This document shows, one piece after another, positions 15,782 through 22,823 of a stretch of DNA of 23,588 nt (position 1 is the first letter of the stretch; each line of letters begins with the position of its first letter). Under the pieces are notes generated by a model, which was not told the DNA's origin, ran no database searches, and saw nothing but the letters and a program-made list of their open reading frames with translations. The translations under genes and the position numbers were made by a program. The stretch is from a virus, in the IMG/VR virus record IMGVR_UViG_3300035698_001366, positions 1 through 23,588 of that record. One strand, written 5' to 3'.

Positions 15782-16128
15782 TAGTCCGCTCCCAGTTTAA
15801 TTAACACTCGTGTCAGCTTATTGTCTATCTCTTTCATTTCTCGTGTTAGCTTATTGTCTATCTCTTTCATGTCTAGTTTGATTTCAGTGATGTTCCCATT
15901 AGTTGTCTCGCAAGACTTTGTATTGAGTGATGTTGCTAAATCATTAGAGTTAAGTCTTAATCCAAGCCTAGTATTAGTTGCTTCGAGTTTGTCAATTCTA
16001 GTTTTACTGTTAGCCTCGTTCGTACTTATTGTAGCCAGTAACATTGCCCCACAAATTAATGCAGTAATTACTGGCGTTGCAACAATTTTGAAAATAATCA
16101 TTGTTGTGCTCTTTTGCTTTTCGGTCAT
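15781..16128 (-). CDS. Membrane-anchored coiled-coil protein with an 11-residue duplication (115 aa)
   Basis: I start at ATG 16128, preceded by GGAAAGG, rather than at GTG 16170, which would begin inside a strong hairpin. After a short basic head (MTEKQKSTT) comes one hydrophobic helix (residues about 10-31, IIFKIVATPVITALICGAML), then a long charged coiled coil. The end holds MKEIDNKLTRE followed directly by MKEIDNKLTR, from a 31-base near-perfect duplication with a 33-base period. The gene stands between coat and head closure, where a membrane protein is not expected. It could be an envelope protein made with the virion genes. No known family recognised. Confidence 0.75.
   Translation of the reverse strand: MTEKQKSTTMIIFKIVATPVITALICGAMLLATISTNEANSKTRIDKLEATNTRLGLRLNSNDLATSLNTKSCETTNGNITEIKLDMKEIDNKLTREMKEIDNKLTRVLIKLGAD
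15807..15870 (-). repeat. Two-copy 31-base direct repeat (33-base period)
   Basis: Copies at 15807-15837 and 15840-15870 differ at one base. They encode the duplicated MKEIDNKLTR units at the C-terminus of the membrane coiled-coil protein. The period of 33 bases keeps the frame and adds 11 residues, one and a half heptads, per copy. Confidence 0.9.
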
Positions 16129-16151
16129 CAGCCTAACCTTTCCAAAGAGGT

Positions 16152-16180
16152 TGGGAGGGGCGGCAGCCACGCCCCTCCCA
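16152..16180 (-). terminator. GC-rich hairpin after the coat protein gene
   Basis: An 11-bp inverted repeat (TGGGAGGGGCG / CGCCCCTCCCA) with a 7-base loop starts 18 bases after the coat protein stop codon on the minus strand. A CT-rich stretch but no true U-run follows, then the ribosome-binding site of the next gene. It is in the right place to stop or protect the abundant coat mRNA. Confidence 0.65.
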
Positions 16181-16198
16181 TGGTACCTAGGTATCTAA

Positions 16199-17599
16199 TT
16201 AAGCTAAGTAAATTGCTCCAAGACTAGTATTAAGGGTCTTAACACCAGCTAAGCAATCGACCGTTACACGTTTACCCTGTGCAGAGCCATCATAAGTCAT
16301 CGTAACACGTATCGACAACCCATTATAGCTAGCCACAAACGACAGAGCACCCGTACCTGCTGGCGGCAAGGCCAACGGACGCATAACTAAAGCCAGAGCA
16401 TTCTTATGGAATGCAAAGTTATAGTCACCATCTGGGCCTAGATTAACCAAGTCACCATCAGTGATTCCGGCATCCAACTGTCGGTCCAACTGCAACAGAA
16501 CTGTAGTTGGAGTAGACATAGCCGAATATACCTCATCAGCTGTACCGAAACTAATCAACTGTCCAACCTTTGGTACATGAGTACCAGAGAAGATAGTCGT
16601 AACGATCGGTTTCGTCCAGCCAGAGGCATAGTCGTCGCCGTTGTTGACATCACCTGATGTATAAATCGTGACAGCCGCGTCATTAACAACAGCCGTTACC
16701 AGACCTGGGTCAATAGTGATCGACGTACAAGCACCACCACCACCAACAGTACTAGTAATACGCTGCGGAATCATATCGCCAGCAATAGTACACCAGCAAC
16801 CAGTAGCCTCAGTACCAGTAATAGTCATACCATCAACCACAATTGTGGTAGCACCGACAGCATAACCGGCACTCAAGTTGACAGCACCAGCATCTGGCGT
16901 CGCAGCACCATTACTGATACTCGGCACATTCTGACACATAAAGGTATTAAACCCGAACTTGCGCCCGAGAGAACCTTCACGCAGGGTAGTACCTTCGTCA
17001 CCAACCTTTTCGGCATTGAGGAAATCTGCAATATTAAGTAAGGCGCCCTCAGTAGTCGGACAAACAATCAAGTTACGTCCAGACTGCGGAACCTTATTTG
17101 CATTCATAACCTCACGCAAGTCGATAAGACCCTTACGTGTAGGTGTAGTCCCCAATTTACCAGCACGATTGGTCATGAACTGATAAACCTGACCGCAGAC
17201 AATTTCGTCAACCGCTTGCGCGATAGACATAACTGCCGGGGTGAGGAACTCAGTAATAAGAGACTTCAGTCCCTTAGATTCCTGCCCGTCCTTGATGATA
17301 AACGTGGTATGCAGGTGCTGATTTAACTTAACTGCCACGTTAGTGGCCGTCGGAGTTTGGTCAGTAACACTGTCAGAGGCAATCTTCTTAACAGCCGTGA
17401 ATGTCCCCGGCTGCCGAGTATTGACCACGTCCCCATAGCTAGCAACCTTATCCTCGAAATCCCTATGGACAAGATTTGCCGCCACCATGTTTGCCTCAAG
17501 AATCATCAAGGATTCTTGAGCCCAGACTTCAGGAATATAGCAATCGGGGAAACTAGTTCCCGCGAAAACTGTTTTCCACGCTCGTGTCTTAGTATCCAT
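16199..17599 (-). CDS. Major capsid protein, P22 coat-like (466 aa)
   Basis: Shell subunit. The layout is that of P22-type HK97-fold coats: an N-terminal helix region with VWAQESLMILEANMVAANLV, then DKVASYGDVVNTRQPGTFTA (the extended-loop 'G.tv..r.P..f' line), LNQHLHTTFIIKDGQESKGL, a long spine helix, and RNLIVCPTTEGALLNIADFL. A beta-rich insertion (about residues 240-390) with GDMIPQRITSTVGG and ITIDPGLVTAV fits the insertion domain, followed by YNFAFHKNALALVMRPLALP, the strong 'fHk.Al.l..rPl' signature. The N-terminus MDTKTRAWKTVFAG shares W-K-T-V-F with the scaffold. ATG 17599 follows AAGGAG. The gene lies directly after the scaffold, as expected. Confidence 0.9.
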   Translation of the reverse strand: MDTKTRAWKTVFAGTSFPDCYIPEVWAQESLMILEANMVAANLVHRDFEDKVASYGDVVNTRQPGTFTAVKKIASDSVTDQTPTATNVAVKLNQHLHTTFIIKDGQESKGLKSLITEFLTPAVMSIAQAVDEIVCGQVYQFMTNRAGKLGTTPTRKGLIDLREVMNANKVPQSGRNLIVCPTTEGALLNIADFLNAEKVGDEGTTLREGSLGRKFGFNTFMCQNVPSISNGAATPDAGAVNLSAGYAVGATTIVVDGMTITGTEATGCWCTIAGDMIPQRITSTVGGGGACTSITIDPGLVTAVVNDAAVTIYTSGDVNNGDDYASGWTKPIVTTIFSGTHVPKVGQLISFGTADEVYSAMSTPTTVLLQLDRQLDAGITDGDLVNLGPDGDYNFAFHKNALALVMRPLALPPAGTGALSFVASYNGLSIRVTMTYDGSAQGKRVTVDCLAGVKTLNTSLGAIYLA

Positions 17600-17610
17600 T
17601 CAACTACTCC

Positions 17611-18429
17611 TTATTGAAATTGTGTTTCACCGCTCTTACGCGATGCCCTATATGCCTCAGTATCTGTTGCTAATGACGCTAAATCAGGAGCCTTTCCGCT
17701 CGTTTGGTTGAACCCGCCAAGGCCACCAACACCGTCTACACGGAATAAATTACTATATTGCTCCATTTCACTCATCCTCTTGACTGCTTCATTGATTGGA
17801 AGATCAAGAGTAACCAGCTTATCATCTTTATCCTTGTCGTCAAACTTAATTTGTGCGATGAGTTTGCCAGTTGAACTACCATCCTTACCGATCTCCTCGA
17901 CGAGTCGAGTATCTGTACTTAACATACGAACGAGCTGGTCAGGGCTGACAGCACCGTTCTCGATAGCAGCATCCTGGATAGACCTCAAAATAGTTGATTC
18001 TGTAAATCTTGTTTGCCATTCGTCACGTTCACCTGTAAGTGTTTCGACTTCAGTCTTATGCGCTTTGTCAAGTTTCTCTTTATCTTTAGCTGAAAGTTGT
18101 TCTTTAGTAAGCATTTCGTTTTGAATTTGCTCAATACGTGCCTCAAGTTCACCACGTTCTTTCTCAGTCAGGTTTGACCGAGTCTTAAGAGCTTGAACTT
18201 CGTCAAAAGCCTTCTTAACTCGCGCGTCATTTTCACGCTTCTCTTTTGCCACAACTGTATTCAGTTGCTCTTGTGTGAATGTTTTTGTTTTTGTCTTTGG
18301 CTTAGGTTCCGGTTCCGGTTCCGGATCTGGATCTGGATCTGGATCTGGATCTGGATCTGGATCTGGATCTGGATCTGGATCACCTTCGAAAACTGTTTTC
18401 CACATATCCCATTCTTGACTGCGTCCCAT
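17611..18429 (-). CDS. Capsid scaffolding protein with Asp-Pro repeat linker (272 aa)
   Basis: Assembly scaffold placed directly before the coat gene. The order is: an N-terminal peptide MGRSQEWDMWKTVFEG; a low-complexity acidic linker of ten DP, three EP and KPKTKTKT units (residues about 17-50); a long charged coiled coil (QEQLNTVVAKEKREND through KDKEKLDKAHKTEVETL); and a C-terminal region with ILRSIQDAAIENGAVSPDQL and RMLSTDTRLVEEI, the usual end of GP20-like phage scaffolds. ATG 18429 follows AAAGGAGCAGTTAA, close to the tail tube leader. No protease domain is fused. The DP linker is odd and probably unstructured; its role is unknown. Confidence 0.85.
   Translation of the reverse strand: MGRSQEWDMWKTVFEGDPDPDPDPDPDPDPDPDPDPEPEPEPKPKTKTKTFTQEQLNTVVAKEKRENDARVKKAFDEVQALKTRSNLTEKERGELEARIEQIQNEMLTKEQLSAKDKEKLDKAHKTEVETLTGERDEWQTRFTESTILRSIQDAAIENGAVSPDQLVRMLSTDTRLVEEIGKDGSSTGKLIAQIKFDDKDKDDKLVTLDLPINEAVKRMSEMEQYSNLFRVDGVGGLGGFNQTSGKAPDLASLATDTEAYRASRKSGETQFQ
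18305..18382 (-). repeat. Hexanucleotide microsatellite inside the scaffold gene
   Basis: On the plus strand three GGTTCC-type units are followed by nine perfect GGATCT units and one GGATCA. On the coding strand they read GAT CCA (Asp-Pro) ten times and GAA CCG/CCT (Glu-Pro) three times. The six-base period keeps the frame, so slippage changes linker length without breaking the gene. Confidence 0.95.
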
Positions 18430-18441
18430 TTAACTGCTCCT

Positions 18442-18885
18442 TTATACCCTATTAAGTTTAATAGATTGTACATCTCTCAGGTATGGCTTAATAAGCAACC
18501 AAGTTTTAGCGCTAGCAATACCATGTAAGAAATGCATTGGGATTCTGTTAGGATCATAGGTGGACCTAACAGAGCCGTACCCAACAGAAAGCATTCGCGC
18601 TCCTTCTGCTTCTAATTCAGTATCAATGCCATCGAGTAATGCTTTAGCATTTTCGAGACAAGCATATACAATATTTGTTGGGACTATTGTATCATCGCTA
18701 CGTGGGAACTGATTTACCTGATCAGTATCATTTAAGTCACCAATATAGTTTAACGCGTCAATAGCTAATGTTGACATATTCAAAGCGGCATTCTTATCTT
18801 CATCAGAAGCCTTATCCCAAGCGCTAGTATTAAGTTGCGTTGAGAAATAAGCATTTCCATCAGATACTTCTGCATAATTAGCCAT
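18442..18885 (-). CDS. DnaT-like head-tail connector / head completion protein (147 aa)
   Basis: Helical adaptor that docks under the portal. The N-terminus follows the DnaT-like phage protein pattern: YAEVSDGNAYFSTQLNTSAW, then DEDKNAALNMSTLAIDAL with YIG and QFPR, matching 'Y.s..eAdaYf....w...s..dK..AL..at..iD....w.g...d..Q...fPR'. A helix (NIVYACLENAKALLDGID) and a Ser/Gly/Tyr-rich part (EGARMLSVGYGSVRSTY) follow, the latter being the usual binding tail for the portal. It lies between portal and scaffold, consistent with a connector. ATG 18885 follows AAAGGAGAGAG. Confidence 0.8.
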   Translation of the reverse strand: MANYAEVSDGNAYFSTQLNTSAWDKASDEDKNAALNMSTLAIDALNYIGDLNDTDQVNQFPRSDDTIVPTNIVYACLENAKALLDGIDTELEAEGARMLSVGYGSVRSTYDPNRIPMHFLHGIASAKTWLLIKPYLRDVQSIKLNRV

Positions 18886-18903
18886 TAACTCTCTCCTTTC
18901 AAA

Positions 18904-18958
18904 CTTCTTGGAGCCCAGCTTCTCGGAGCCGGCTCCAAGAAGCCGGGCTTCTTGGAAG
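18904..18958. repeat. Long inverted repeat between portal and connector genes
   Basis: A near-perfect inverted repeat occupies 18912-18930 and 18931-18949, with 12 bases GGAGCCGGCTCC fully palindromic at its centre. In minus-strand RNA the few non-Watson-Crick positions are G-U pairs, so a stem of more than 15 pairs with a small loop can form. A direct repeat of CTTCTTGGA flanks it at 18904 and 18949. It fills most of the 74-base gap and may stop or attenuate transcription after the portal, or mark a mobile element end; no U-run follows. Confidence 0.75.
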
Positions 18959-18959
18959 C

Positions 18960-20663
18960 CTAGTTATTAGCTTTACCTCTTACAGCTTTACTAGGATCAT
19001 CTTGAATATCTGCTTGTTGTGATTCTTTTTTCTCTTCTTTACCATCTTCTGTTTGTGGATCAATACCCCTAGCTCCTTCACTTTGATACGTGGCAATAGC
19101 AGCAAGGCGTTCAGCATGGTCAATCTTAGCTTGTTCAGCCTCGCCTTCAGGGTAAAGCCGTGCTATGGAAGCAGTCTTAGTAGATACTAAACCGGCCTCA
19201 TGATCTGACTGTATTGTTGACGGTTCAATATCAATCACTACAGCCTCATCAATCTCATTATTGATTTCAGCTAATTTCTCTGCTGAAAGTTTTGCATCCA
19301 GTAAAGTATAAACAATTTCTTTTGCCATAACGCGTTGGAAACTTTTCGAGGGAACGACTGGTATGAACTTACGATGTTCCTCAGCTTCCTTACGCCGATC
19401 AGCATCAGACCTAAGTGAGTACTTAGCAGGATATTTTATAACACTCTCACCACTAAATTTTTCATATTCTGACCAGACTGAAAGAATATCCCTTTCCCCA
19501 TACTCACATTCCATACCGACAGCCGCCAGGCCCGCTTCTAAGCCATGTTTATCAGCAGCTTTCGACTCAGCGCTTGCGCGTTTTGGCTCAATATTTGTTA
19601 GTGCCAAATGCACTAATTGACGAACTTCATTCTTCATCTGATCTTGCTTCTTCATACTTGCTAGAAGTGGATCAGGACTTGGATTAATAAATTCTGGTCT
19701 TTCCGTTCCGATTGGATATCTACGACCTTGCACATTACCAACTTCCACAGCCGGATCACGCGCTACCTTATCTTCATCTGATTCACCATCATCAGAGTTA
19801 AGAATCGCGTCAGCTGTTCTCATATTTGGTAGCGTTGACATTGGTTCAAATTGCTCAGTATAGAAGGGGAAATTAGCTTTCGTGATGTAATTTACATCAC
19901 TGCTGCTAACATTAAGTAATGCGATTTGAATATTACAAATATCAGTCATCAATGCTTCAGTGATTTCGAAAATCGTGAATGGTATTCTACTTATCTCAAG
20001 AGTCATGGCATCGGCTTTAATCTCAGTACCAGCATTGTCATAGAACTGTACCGTTACCCCATCCGAGTGTCTACGCAATAGGCGATAACGATCTTCACGA
20101 CCAGTTGTTAATCCTGTTTCTGCATCAGTAACGAATGCGGTATCATGTAACAATAAACTAGTTAATTGATTGTATTTGTCATACGCCCAAGACTTGATAT
20201 CTTCTGCTTTATATGTATACAGATATGGCTTGACACCCTTTACATCGGCTTTTGTTGCTCCCTCTGGTATTGGTGGTTTATCAGTATAGACACCAACTTT
20301 ACCAATAGCCAGTAGATTCGGAAGAACTATTCTTCCCATGAAGCCATTCATTGTATTGCCGGTGAGATCCACACCACCATCTTTACCAATTATTGCTTGA
20401 ATATATGTCTCAGGACCGCCAAGACGGGTAATTTCAGCCATACGCTCATAGATTGCATTCCTGATTTCGTAAATCGCAGACTTAGCATGTCCCGGACAAT
20501 AACTTAATCCTTTCCTTTCGCGGAAAGAAAGGTCATCCTCACGTTTTGAATATTTTTTAAGATACAAATCTACAAAAGAATCACCACCTACGAAAGCGGA
20601 ACGATACTTCTTCCATAGTAAGTGTTTCTCATAATACTCAGGATGTACGAAACTAGTAATCAT
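18960..20663 (-). CDS. Portal protein (567 aa)
   Basis: Dodecameric channel through which DNA enters and leaves the head. Its start (EYYEKHLLWKKYRSAFVGGD, then FRERKGLSYCPGHAKSAIYE) fits the DUF4055-type portal pattern of an aromatic-rich front and a short helix with a 'R.R...L.y.p....ai.....' line. The middle has the wing and stem-like part (YTYKAEDIKSWAYDKYNQLT), and ALLNVSSSDVNYITKANFPF matches the 'L..l..s.d....y...g.P....' stem line of portals. The C-terminal 100 residues are charged and helical (crown), ending with a Lys/Glu/Gln-rich tail. ATG 20663 has AGGAGAG upstream. It directly follows the terminase in gene order, as is normal. Confidence 0.88.
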   Translation of the reverse strand: MITSFVHPEYYEKHLLWKKYRSAFVGGDSFVDLYLKKYSKREDDLSFRERKGLSYCPGHAKSAIYEIRNAIYERMAEITRLGGPETYIQAIIGKDGGVDLTGNTMNGFMGRIVLPNLLAIGKVGVYTDKPPIPEGATKADVKGVKPYLYTYKAEDIKSWAYDKYNQLTSLLLHDTAFVTDAETGLTTGREDRYRLLRRHSDGVTVQFYDNAGTEIKADAMTLEISRIPFTIFEITEALMTDICNIQIALLNVSSSDVNYITKANFPFYTEQFEPMSTLPNMRTADAILNSDDGESDEDKVARDPAVEVGNVQGRRYPIGTERPEFINPSPDPLLASMKKQDQMKNEVRQLVHLALTNIEPKRASAESKAADKHGLEAGLAAVGMECEYGERDILSVWSEYEKFSGESVIKYPAKYSLRSDADRRKEAEEHRKFIPVVPSKSFQRVMAKEIVYTLLDAKLSAEKLAEINNEIDEAVVIDIEPSTIQSDHEAGLVSTKTASIARLYPEGEAEQAKIDHAERLAAIATYQSEGARGIDPQTEDGKEEKKESQQADIQDDPSKAVRGKANN

Positions 20664-20680
20664 ATTACTCTCCTGCCCAA

Positions 20681-20767
20681 GCTATTAGACTAGACTGCTA
20701 TTAGACTAGACTGCTATTAGACTAGACTGCTATTAGACTAGACTGCTATTAGACTAGACTGCTATTA
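20681..20767. repeat. 16-base tandem repeat (5.4 copies) between terminase and portal
   Basis: Five perfect copies of GCTATTAGACTAGACT start at 20681 and are followed by a partial seventh-base copy ending at 20767. There are no spacers, so this is not a CRISPR. It abuts the 8-base array at 20771 and lies fully within the gap before the portal ribosome-binding site. Confidence 0.95.
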
Positions 20768-20770
20768 TCT

Positions 20771-20837
20771 TGGAAGCTTGGAAGCTTGGAAGCTTGGAAG
20801 CTTGGAAGCTTGGAAGCTTGGAAGCTTGGAAGCTTGG
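20771..20837. repeat. 8-base tandem repeat TGGAAGCT (8 copies)
   Basis: Eight perfect copies of TGGAAGCT, giving an AAGCTT palindrome at each junction, end 3 bases before the terminase stop codon. Related GGAAGCTTGG or GGGAGCTTG elements occur at 18949-18958 (degenerate), 22752-22823 and 23514-23588. Confidence 0.95.
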
Positions 20838-20839
20838 CT

Positions 20840-22468
20840 TTAGTAACTATTGATATTCTGCGATGCCATAAGTGTTACAGCCATATGCAATGCTACTTCG
20901 TTATATACACGAGCATGTGCGAAGTGATCATCATCCTTTTCGGCCTTAATATAGCGACCAACAGGATTATCATTAGCATCCTTGCTGTAATGTCTTACAG
21001 GTGCTTTGATATGTGCTCTGTACTCTAGGCTCAGGTCTTTAGGAAGCCTTATTGTATGAGCCTTGAACCGGCCTAAAGCAATATCCATCCAACTAGTCCG
21101 GTCAACTGTAACTTTTGGCTCATCAGTGCCAAGACTGATTTCGCGATTTTGGCTGTTACTATAAAAACATATTTTACAACGTCCAAAGAATTTTTCAGCA
21201 AATTCTTTTGCGAGCCTTCGCTCGGGTTGTGCATCTAGCACAGTATACTTAATATTGTGATCATAAATCAAAGGAATAAGGTCATCAAAATTTTCTACTG
21301 TGCCTTCATTAAGTAACTTACCTACTGTGCTTAAATGTACATCAGTACCCGGTTTTCCTAAAAACCATTCAGTGATTTCATAGTGAATCAATTTACCGAT
21401 ATCCGCGCCCATTGTAATAATGCTGTCCCGCTTCGCGGGGCCCTTAACATGGTCACCAATACAAGCATCAATATCAGCGTCAGTAATCTTTGCACCGCCA
21501 ACCGTGTAGGGTTGACCTAATTTACTGTTATGTAACTCTTGTGCTGTTGTTGGGTCATGCTCGGCTCTTAATACGAACTGTGCAATGTCTCCGGGTGTTA
21601 CAGTCATACTGTAAAGCTGGTTGATATAGAAGCCTCTTGACAATTTACCGGGACTAGCAGGAACCCAAATACCATCGGCCATGTAGTTAACTTTATCGGC
21701 ATGATCTAACTTATGCTTACATTCAGGGCAAGTGATGTAAGAATCAAGAATCTTAGGGTCATCCTCATTATCAGCCGTGATAACTAGGTTATCTAAGCCC
21801 TCAAGCTCAATGAGTTTTGAGCAATGTGGACACTTAAAATGGAAATGTTCTCCAGTACTCTTCAAGTACAGATTATTGATACCGTGATTAGGTATTGTTG
21901 GTGTACTGATATATACTTCTTGCTTATCGATCTGACCAGATAACCGTTCGGTTGCTAGTGTAACATTCTTGCTAGGCATCTCATCACGTTCATCAAAGAT
22001 GAGTAACGCAACCGGTACTGACTTAAGTTGTGATCGCGATCGCGATCCACGGACGAACAAATTTGCTGCACCAGCTCTTTTGTGTCCTACGTTCCGTGTG
22101 TCAGTAAACAAGTTACTTAGATGCTCGCTTAACTCCAGAGCCGGGTCAAACCGGCTATTACTGAAGTCTGATGCATCTGGTGTTGCTGCCGGTAAAACGT
22201 AAAGTACACTTTCCCCACGAACGTCAATACTGAAAAACGTCAGATTCAAACAGAACTCGGTATAACCCATCTGGGCCGCTTTCTGCCCAATGATTGTTCC
22301 TTTAGCATCATGCATCTCACGTGTCCAAGGATGATGTGTAAATCTCCAAGGTCCAGTGAAAGGCTTAGCTATTACTCGGTATGTTTCAGCCCATTTAGAG
22401 CAAGAAGTTACGGACTTTCTGGTCAGTCCTTGTATCACACGCTCATGTAATAGTTGTTCTAGATTCAT
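20840..22468 (-). CDS. terL: Terminase large subunit, GpA family (542 aa)
   Basis: DNA packaging motor and nuclease. I start at ATG 22468, which has AGGAG nine bases upstream; the in-frame ATG 22504 has none and would overlap the preceding gene. The lambda GpA order is clear: a basic aromatic N-terminus (WAETYRVIAKPFTGPWRFTH), the deviant Walker A GQKAAQMGYTE at about residues 61-71, Walker B ALLIFDERDEMP near 154-165, and a zinc ribbon with C213, C216, C247, C250. Next is WVPASPGKLSRGFYINQLYS, then the nuclease part with IITMGADIGKLIHYEITEW and YTVLDAQPERR. Length is below lambda gpA (641 aa), with the C-terminal portal-binding part short. It overlaps no gene and is followed by the repeat arrays. 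Confidence 0.92.
   Translation of the reverse strand: MNLEQLLHERVIQGLTRKSVTSCSKWAETYRVIAKPFTGPWRFTHHPWTREMHDAKGTIIGQKAAQMGYTEFCLNLTFFSIDVRGESVLYVLPAATPDASDFSNSRFDPALELSEHLSNLFTDTRNVGHKRAGAANLFVRGSRSRSQLKSVPVALLIFDERDEMPSKNVTLATERLSGQIDKQEVYISTPTIPNHGINNLYLKSTGEHFHFKCPHCSKLIELEGLDNLVITADNEDDPKILDSYITCPECKHKLDHADKVNYMADGIWVPASPGKLSRGFYINQLYSMTVTPGDIAQFVLRAEHDPTTAQELHNSKLGQPYTVGGAKITDADIDACIGDHVKGPAKRDSIITMGADIGKLIHYEITEWFLGKPGTDVHLSTVGKLLNEGTVENFDDLIPLIYDHNIKYTVLDAQPERRLAKEFAEKFFGRCKICFYSNSQNREISLGTDEPKVTVDRTSWMDIALGRFKAHTIRLPKDLSLEYRAHIKAPVRHYSKDANDNPVGRYIKAEKDDDHFAHARVYNEVALHMAVTLMASQNINSY
22032..22047. repeat. 16-base perfect palindrome inside the terminase gene
   Basis: GATCGCGATCGCGATC reads the same on both strands and encodes S-R-S-R-S just before Walker B. 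It holds three overlapping GATC sites. It may be coincidence of a repeated Ser-Arg codon pair. Confidence 0.9.
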
Positions 22469-22490
22469 GCTCCTATGCTCCTGTGCTTTG

Positions 22491-22733
22491 CTACCATACA
22501 GCAATAACTATATCAGTAGCCGTGCCAATAATTTGTAATTGATTTAAGTTGCCAATAGTATTGATCTTACGCCTATCGCCGGGCGCCAAGACTGTTACTA
22601 ACCGTTGCCCGTAGTAAACACTCGTGTTACCACTATTAGTTATTGGGGCTTCGATCTCTAGGGTTCGCACATCTACTTCTAAAGCTGGAAGAGCAACCTT
22701 AGAGATTGTTACTGTTTGATTAATTAATTGCAT
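22491..22733 (-). CDS. Small hypothetical beta-rich protein (80 aa)
   Basis: Preceded by AAAGGA seven bases before ATG 22733. The product looks like one small beta-sandwich or barrel: ISKVALPALEVDVRTLEIEA, then PITNSGNTSVYYGQRLVTVL, and LQIIGTATDIVIAVW at the end. Small beta proteins of this kind between the terminase subunits are seen in various siphophages, but I do not recognise the family. It could be a head decoration or packaging accessory protein. It ends 22 bases before the terminase start. No catalytic residues or membrane segment. Confidence 0.6.
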   Translation of the reverse strand: MQLINQTVTISKVALPALEVDVRTLEIEAPITNSGNTSVYYGQRLVTVLAPGDRRKINTIGNLNQLQIIGTATDIVIAVW

Positions 22734-22751
22734 TAGTTCGTCCTTTCATTT

Positions 22752-22823
22752 CTACAGGAAGCTCGGCTAAAGGAAGCTTGGCTTCTGGGCTACAGGAAGC
22801 TCGGAAGCTTGGCTTCTGGAAGC
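22752..22823. repeat. Short direct repeats with AAGCTT core between small-terminase and hypothetical gene
   Basis: CTACAGGAAGCTCGG occurs at 22752 and 22790, and GGAAGCTTGGCTTCTGG at 22772 and 22803. The unit shares the GGAAGCT core with the arrays at 20771 and 23514. Together they fill the 90-base gap apart from the ribosome-binding site of the next gene. Confidence 0.85.

Noticed and set aside
16129-16170. GTG start giving a 129-residue version of the membrane coiled-coil protein
   Set aside because: The GTG lies in the arm of a strong hairpin and lacks a ribosome-binding site, whereas ATG 16128 has GGAAAGG.
18193-18528. Plus-strand frame with a W-I-W-I repeat
   Set aside because: Antisense shadow of the scaffold Asp-Pro microsatellite.
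20681-20837. Possible CRISPR array
   Set aside because: Repeats are directly tandem, with no spacers of unique sequence, and no cas genes are near.
20786-21028. Plus-strand open frame with EAWKLGSL repeats
   Set aside because: It is only the translation of the TGGAAGCT tandem array plus antisense of the terminase C-terminus; no ribosome-binding site and not in line with the one-strand gene layout.
22469-22504. Upstream start for the large terminase (ATG 22504)
   Set aside because: No ribosome-binding site, and it overlaps the preceding gene; ATG 22468 has AGGAG upstream and starts the family-like region.
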